Assembly (NCBI GenBank): GCA_021325475.1
Contig: JAJPHA010000105.1
Span: 1 to 40,676 of the forward strand
DNA: 40,676 nucleotides
Direction: 5' to 3'
Origin: Rhodanobacteraceae bacterium
GTDB taxonomy: Bacteria > Pseudomonadota > Gammaproteobacteria > Xanthomonadales > Rhodanobacteraceae
Within the stretch, counting starts at the first letter, position 1. Every line of letters starts with the position of its first letter. Under the pieces are notes generated by a model. It had not been told where the DNA came from. It did not search any database and saw only the letters and a list, made by a program, of their open reading frames with translations. This document shows positions 37,101 to 40,676 of this stretch, piece by piece. Both the position numbers and the translations under genes were made by a program.

Positions 37101-37445
37101 CTGCGCCACGGCGGTGACCTGCGCGAGCGCGGCGTTGACGTCGACGTCGGGCTGGAAGAACACCTTGATCACACCCACGCCCGGCAGCGATTGCGACTCG
37201 ATGTGCTCGATGTCGTTGACGGTCGTCGTCATCTGCCGCTCGAAGTAGGTGATGATGCGGTCCGACATCTCGTCCGGCGGCAGGCCGTTGTAAGTCCAGA
37301 CGATGCCGATCACCGGCAGCCGGATGGCGGGGAAGATGTCGGTCGGCGTGCGCAGGATGGCGAGCGGGCCGACGATGAGGATGAGGATCGCCAGCACGAC
37401 GAACGTGTACGGGCGGTTCAGGGCAAGGCGGATGATTCCCAGCAT
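34200..37445 (-). CDS. RND efflux permease (AcrB-type)
   Basis: A 1081-residue inner-membrane proton/substrate antiporter with 12 predicted transmembrane segments and two large periplasmic loops. The N-terminus MLGIIRLALNRPYTFVVLAIL and GILVDDATVTIEN, with the paired Asp of the proton relay in segment 4, are diagnostic. The sequence lacks the Met-rich features of CusA-type metal pumps, so an organic substrate is more likely, but this is not proven. ATG 37445 is chosen for a typical start and a GGAG upstream; ATG 37466 would add seven residues. First gene of the pump operon. Confidence 0.94.
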   Translation of the reverse strand: MLGIIRLALNRPYTFVVLAILILIVGPLAILRTPTDIFPAIRLPVIGIVWTYNGLPPDEMSDRIITYFERQMTTTVNDIEHIESQSLPGVGVIKVFFQPDVDVNAALAQVTAVAQTVLKRLPPGITPPLVLSYNASSVPILQLALSSKTLTDQQLFDLSNNFIRPQLAEVEGAAIPSPYGGKNRQVIVDLDPEKLRAKGLSPQDVTSAILAQNLILPSGTEKIGKFEYNVKLNGSPKELAELNDLPIRAVNGTTIYLRDVAHVRDGYSPQQNLVLVNGQRSVLTTVQKNGNASTLDIIAHVKRLLPKIQAGAPEGLTLDTLIDQSLFVKAAVTSVIREGIIAAALTALMILLFLGSWRSTLIITISIPLAVLSSIAALSALGETINVMTLGGLALAIGILVDDATVTIENINWHLEQGKDVVDAILDGSRQIVTPALVSLLCICIVFVPMFFLTGVARYLFVPMAEAVVFALIASFVLSRTLVPTLAKYLLRPHVHPHPPTAHPLEDAMREEPTQHMAEGVSFLSRWQRAFERRFEDARDAYRAVLALALTHRRTFVLGFLGVVALSLLLLTPWLGENFFPGIDAGQIKLHLRAQTGTRIEETARLASEVEKTIRRVIPADELKSVVDNIGLPVSGINITYSNSAPIGPADADILISLNEKHHPTADYVAALRERLPREFPGTAFAFLPADIVSQILNFGLPAPIDIQIVGFRRDENRAYAARVLNRIRHIAGLTDLRIQQTFNQPELHVDVDRTRAEELGLTERDVATSLLVALSGSAQTAPTFWVNPRNHVSYPIVVQTPQYKLDSLGQLEDIPITGGATQPQLLGGLARISRGQGEGVVSHYDVQPTIDIFGAVQGRDLGAVAGEIQAVLDDTAKDLPKGSTVVMRGQVETMRHAYTSLLFGLAGAAVLIYLLIVVTFQSWRDPFVIITALPAALAGIVWLLFLTGTTLSVPALTGAIMCMGVATANSILVVSFARERLAAGADAASAALEAGFIRFRPVLMTALAMMIGMAPMALGLGEGGEQNAPLGRAVIGGLLFATVATLLFVPTIFTIVHAGEGARRSDAPDSPAVPERPALA

Positions 37446-37742
37446 CGGTGCGAGCTCCGTTGGCATGGCGCTGCGGCCGCGACCGCGGCCGCGGCCTTCC
37501 CGTGCACGCCGCCCCACGGGCATGCGAGGGGTGAATGACCCTCGTCCGCGTCACAAGTTCCAAAGCCGCCGTCGGCACTCCGCCGCGGTCGACGGCGCCG
37601 CACAGGATCGCTTCTACTAAGGTCTAGCTGACGCAAGTCAAGGAACTGCAATACTGCGCGCACGATCATGCGCCGGACGGATTTGCGCGGTCGCTGGCGG
37701 ACCGCGATCCACCTATGTCCCGATAATCCCCAAGGAGAAGCC
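37446..37742. other. Intergenic region between RND operon and first porin
   Basis: Divergent control region with GC-rich palindromic sequence (around 37477-37497) and a small dyad CGAGGG/CCCTCG (about 37526-37545). A strong ribosome-binding site AAGGAG precedes the porin ATG at 37743. No gene for a regulator and no clear -35/-10 pair is seen. Confidence 0.5.
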
Positions 37743-39095
37743 ATGCACACCCATCGCACGCAATCCTCGGCCCTGCGCGCCGCCGGGCTCGCGGCCCTGA
37801 CCGCCGCGGGCTTCGCTCCGGCGGTGTTCGCTGCCGACGACACCAGTCTCACCTGGAACGGCATCACGTTGTACGGCACGATCGACATCGGCATCGCCCA
37901 CCAGAACCACGGCGCGCCGCTCAGTCAGGATTTCTATCCCACGCTACAGTACATGATCGCCGCGTCCAGCAACAAATCGATCACCTCGGTGGCGTCGAAC
38001 GGGCTCAGCCAGTCGAAGATCGGCCTCAAGGGCAAGGAGCCGCTGAACGACGAGTTCGCGTTCGTCTTCAATCTCGAATCCGGTTTCAATCCGACCTCGG
38101 GCAAGCTCGCCGATGCGCCCAAGTCGCTGATCAACAACAACGGCGTGCCGCTGTCCGAACGCAAGACCGCGAGCGACGGCAGCCGCGCCGGGCAGTTGTT
38201 CAACGGCACCGCCTATGCCGGCTTCAGCTCGAAGGATTACGGCACGATCACCTTCGGCCGGCAGAACCGGCTGGCGCTCGACAACATCGTCAAGTACGAC
38301 CCGATGAATGCCTCCTATGCGTTCTCGATCATCGGCTACTCCGGCGTGGCCGGCGGTCTCGGCGCGACCGAGGACGCGCGCCTGGACGATTCGGTCAAGT
38401 ACCTCTACAGCTACGACCTGTTCCATGTCGGTGCGATGTACCAGTTCGGCAAGAGCGACAGCAGCCCCGGCGAGGCCTGGGAACTCGGCGGCGGCTTCGA
38501 CTACGCCGGCTTCTCGGTCGATGCGCTGTGGGGCAAGAAGAAGGATGCTCTGGCGGCCGCCACGCTCAGCGCGGCGCAGCTCGCCACCGGCGTGCCGCAC
38601 GATTCGCTCGCCGCGACGGTGTCCGACAACGAAGGCTGGCAGCTCGCCGCCAGCTACACCAACGGCCCGTGGAAAGCTTCCGGCGGCTACGAACACATCA
38701 ACTACTCGAATCCGTCGCTGCCGGTCGCGCCCGGTTTCTCCGGCCTCGGCGGCTACTGGATCAGCATCACCAACAACAGCGCCTTCCCGCACGACAAGGT
38801 GCTGAAGATCTCCTGGATCGGCCTCAAGTACAACCTCACCAAGGATTTCGACGTGACCGGCGCCTGGTACCACTACGACCAGAACGCCTACGGCACGACC
38901 AAGTGCTCGGACACCAGTTCGGCCACGTGCAGCGGCAACGAGGACGTGTACTCGGTACGCCTGGACTACCGCTTCACCAAGCGCTTCGACGTCTACGGCG
39001 GCGCGGCGTGGTCGCGCGTGTCGGACGGGCTGGCCGCCGGCTTCCTCAACAAGTCGGTGTTCTCGCCGATGGTGGGCGTGCGCTTCAATTTCTGA
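37743..39095 (+). CDS. Outer-membrane porin, copy 1
   Basis: A 450-residue beta-barrel porin. The signal peptide ends about residue 30 (AVFA/ADD). The mature protein opens SLTWNGITLYGTIDIGIAHQNHG, the start typical of Gram-negative porins of the Porin_4 type, and ends in GVRFNF with the C-terminal Phe needed for barrel assembly. GFNPTSGKLAD and TITFGRQNRLALD are porin-like loop and strand motifs. It would allow diffusion of small solutes; specificity unknown. AAGGAG lies just before the ATG. An intrinsic terminator follows, so it is transcribed separately from copy 2. Confidence 0.9.
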   Translation: MHTHRTQSSALRAAGLAALTAAGFAPAVFAADDTSLTWNGITLYGTIDIGIAHQNHGAPLSQDFYPTLQYMIAASSNKSITSVASNGLSQSKIGLKGKEPLNDEFAFVFNLESGFNPTSGKLADAPKSLINNNGVPLSERKTASDGSRAGQLFNGTAYAGFSSKDYGTITFGRQNRLALDNIVKYDPMNASYAFSIIGYSGVAGGLGATEDARLDDSVKYLYSYDLFHVGAMYQFGKSDSSPGEAWELGGGFDYAGFSVDALWGKKKDALAAATLSAAQLATGVPHDSLAATVSDNEGWQLAASYTNGPWKASGGYEHINYSNPSLPVAPGFSGLGGYWISITNNSAFPHDKVLKISWIGLKYNLTKDFDVTGAWYHYDQNAYGTTKCSDTSSATCSGNEDVYSVRLDYRFTKRFDVYGGAAWSRVSDGLAAGFLNKSVFSPMVGVRFNF

Positions 39096-39122
39096 CGCGC
39101 CGCCGTCGTCGCCGATCGATCG

Positions 39123-39153
39123 GCCGGAGGGCTTTTGCCCTCCGGCTTTTTTT
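39123..39153 (+). terminator. Intrinsic terminator after porin copy 1
   Basis: Perfect 10-base-pair stem GCCGGAGGGC (39123-39132) and GCCCTCCGGC (39137-39146), loop TTTT, followed by seven T (39147-39153). It lies about 28 bases after the stop codon. This is the only classical rho-independent terminator I found in the window. Confidence 0.95.
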
Positions 39154-39296
39154 GCGCGCCGAAAATCCGATCGACTGCCGTCGCCTGCGGCGTAACGCGA
39201 CTGTCACACGCGGTTCCTACCATCTCGCGGCCTTCCGGTGGTCGTCCCGCCGGCGGCCACGCTCGACCCCGCATCTACTGCCCGAGGAATCCCCAC

Positions 39297-40673
39297 ATGA
39301 AGCATTCCGTCAATTCCTTCGCGATCGGCGGCGCCGCGCGCCGGTCGGCACTGCCCGCCGCGATCCTCGCCGGCATCGCCCTCGGCGGCTTCGGCACCGT
39401 TGCGGTCGCCGCCGATGACGGCAGCCTGACCTGGAACGGCATCACGCTGTACGGCGTCGTCGACATCGGCATCGCCTACCAGAGCCACGGCGCGCCGCTC
39501 AGCCAGGATTTCTACACCGGCCTCGACTATCTGGTGTCGAAGAACGGCAACAAATCGATCACCTCGTTCGCGCCGAGCGGACTCAGCCAATCGAAGATCG
39601 GCTTGCAGGGCAAGGAGGAGCTGGTCGAAGGCGTCAACGGCATCTTCAACGTGGAGATGGGCTTCAATCCGACCTCCGGCAAGCTCGCCGACGCGCTCGG
39701 CTCGCTGGTGCACAACAACGGCGTGCCGCTCGCCAACCAGACCACCGCGTCCGACGGTTCGCGCGCCGGACAGTTGTTCAACGGCGTGGCCTATCTCGGC
39801 TTGCAGAGCAAGGACTGGGGCACGATCACGTTCGGCCGCAACAACACCCTGCTGCTCGACACGATCAACAAGTACGATCCGATGGGCGGCTCCTATGCCT
39901 TCTCCGTGATCGGCTATTCCGGCCTCACCGCCGGCGGCGGCAATACCGAGAACACGCGCCTGGACGACTCGATCAAGTACACCTACAAGTACGATCTGTT
40001 CCATGCCGGCCTGCTGTACCAGTTCGGCAAGTCCGACAGCAGTCCGGGCGAGGCGTGGCAGCTCAACGGCGGCTTCGATTACGCCGGCTTCTCGGTCGAT
40101 GCCAACTACGCGCACAAGAAGGACGCGATCGCGGCGTCGTCGCTGAGCGCCGCGCAGCTCGCCACCGGCGTGCCGCAGGATTCGCTGGCGGCGACGATCT
40201 CGGACAACACCGCCTGGAACCTCGCGGCGAGCTACACCACCGGGCCGTTCAAGTTCTCCGGCGGCTACGAGCACATCCGCTTCAAGAATCCGTCGCTGCC
40301 GATCAGCAGTCCGTTCAGCGGCCTCGGCGGCTACTACTTCAGCATCATCAACAACAGCGCCTACACGCATCCGCGCGTGACCCAGGTGTCGTGGCTCGGC
40401 GCGCGTTATGCGTTCTCGCCGAACTGGGACATCACCGGCGCCTGGTACCACTACGACCAGAACAGCTACAAGGGCAACGGCTGCCACGACACCAGCGCCG
40501 GTTCGTGCAGCGGCTCGCTCGACGCCTACTCGGTGATGACCGACTACCGCTTCACCAAGCGCCTCGACGTCTACGCCGGCGCGATGTACTCGCGAGTGGC
40601 CGACGGGCTCGCTTCCGGCTATCTGCACACCAACAACTTCTCGCCGATGGTGGGCGTGCGCTTCAAGTTCTGA
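39297..40673 (+). CDS. Outer-membrane porin, copy 2
   Basis: A 458-residue paralogue of the preceding porin, colinear along its length. Signal peptide to about residue 39 (AVAA/DDG), mature start SLTWNGITLYGVVDIGIAYQSHG, end GVRFKF. Identical or near-identical blocks include HGAPLSQDFY, GFNPTSGKLAD, FGKSDSSPGEAW and AGAWYHYDQN-like strands. Differences cluster in loops, for instance around residues 60-100 and 330-400, where pore size or selectivity could differ. The start ATG 39297 has GAGGAAT about seven bases upstream. The gene is complete, ending three bases before the window edge. Confidence 0.9.
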   Translation: MKHSVNSFAIGGAARRSALPAAILAGIALGGFGTVAVAADDGSLTWNGITLYGVVDIGIAYQSHGAPLSQDFYTGLDYLVSKNGNKSITSFAPSGLSQSKIGLQGKEELVEGVNGIFNVEMGFNPTSGKLADALGSLVHNNGVPLANQTTASDGSRAGQLFNGVAYLGLQSKDWGTITFGRNNTLLLDTINKYDPMGGSYAFSVIGYSGLTAGGGNTENTRLDDSIKYTYKYDLFHAGLLYQFGKSDSSPGEAWQLNGGFDYAGFSVDANYAHKKDAIAASSLSAAQLATGVPQDSLAATISDNTAWNLAASYTTGPFKFSGGYEHIRFKNPSLPISSPFSGLGGYYFSIINNSAYTHPRVTQVSWLGARYAFSPNWDITGAWYHYDQNSYKGNGCHDTSAGSCSGSLDAYSVMTDYRFTKRLDVYAGAMYSRVADGLASGYLHTNNFSPMVGVRFKF

Positions 40674-40676
40674 TCC

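Noticed and set aside
34200-37445. CusA-type copper pump linked to the hvf operon
   Set aside because: The permease lacks Met-rich CusA features and the outer-membrane and adaptor proteins are generic; proximity alone is not enough.
33523-37578. 1351-codon open frame on the minus strand overlapping the RND permease and adaptor
   Set aside because: It is an alternate frame of those genes with low-complexity Arg-rich sequence and no domains.

Overview
This is a GC-rich (roughly 70% by eye) bacterial chromosome segment from a Gram-negative organism. Outer-membrane porins, an RND efflux system, Tat and lipoprotein signals and the tRNA-Leu / rnr / rlmB neighbourhood all fit a gammaproteobacterium. 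The Entner-Doudoroff operon, the hvf-type operon and the intergenic heptamer arrays make the Lysobacterales (Xanthomonadales) my best guess, but no rRNA or other marker settles it. Most of the window is ordinary, tightly packed chromosome with many ATGA stop/start overlaps. I see no prophage, insertion sequence or CRISPR array.

Layout. 1-240: an intergenic dispersed repeat and heptamer arrays. 212-5741: HutD/Ves protein, two SET-domain proteins, an M20 peptidase, a secreted RNase T2, an Ala/Pro-rich anchored protein and a MocA-like nucleotidyltransferase. 5908-12732: a Tat-exported phospholipase C, a glycosyltransferase / polysaccharide deacetylase pair divergent from a flippase-like membrane protein, and a large M48 peptidase. 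12828-18519: a complete Entner-Doudoroff operon (zwf-pgl-edd-eda, minus strand) divergent from a GntR/UTRA regulator; the shared promoter region carries a symmetrical pair of direct-repeat operators. 18563-20157: a small secreted protein, a PAS-GGDEF diguanylate cyclase behind a textbook FNR-type box, and tRNA-Leu(CAG). 20288-28011: rnr-rlmB-membrane protein, cysK, a prolyl oligopeptidase lipoprotein, an FmdB zinc ribbon and RNase T. 28064-30979: a four-gene hvfABCD-like operon. 31507-37445: an RND efflux operon. 37743-40673: two paralogous porins separated by an intrinsic terminator.

The most interesting system is the hvf-like operon. A secreted Cys-rich precursor is followed by a DUF692/MNIO enzyme, a DUF2063 partner and a DoxX membrane protein. 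Related operons make copper-binding, post-translationally modified peptides. Here the precursor keeps the canonical pair of EGKCG motifs but adds seven tandem [11 protein letters not shown]-type repeats in which Ser, not Gly, follows each Cys.

The most unusual DNA-level signal is a family of short AT-rich words inside genes. GTATACTTT-type sites (including an identical 13-mer in two unrelated genes) and GGATTTTTCC sites fall in all three reading frames and force rare codons into GC-rich genes. I cannot explain them by protein sequence.
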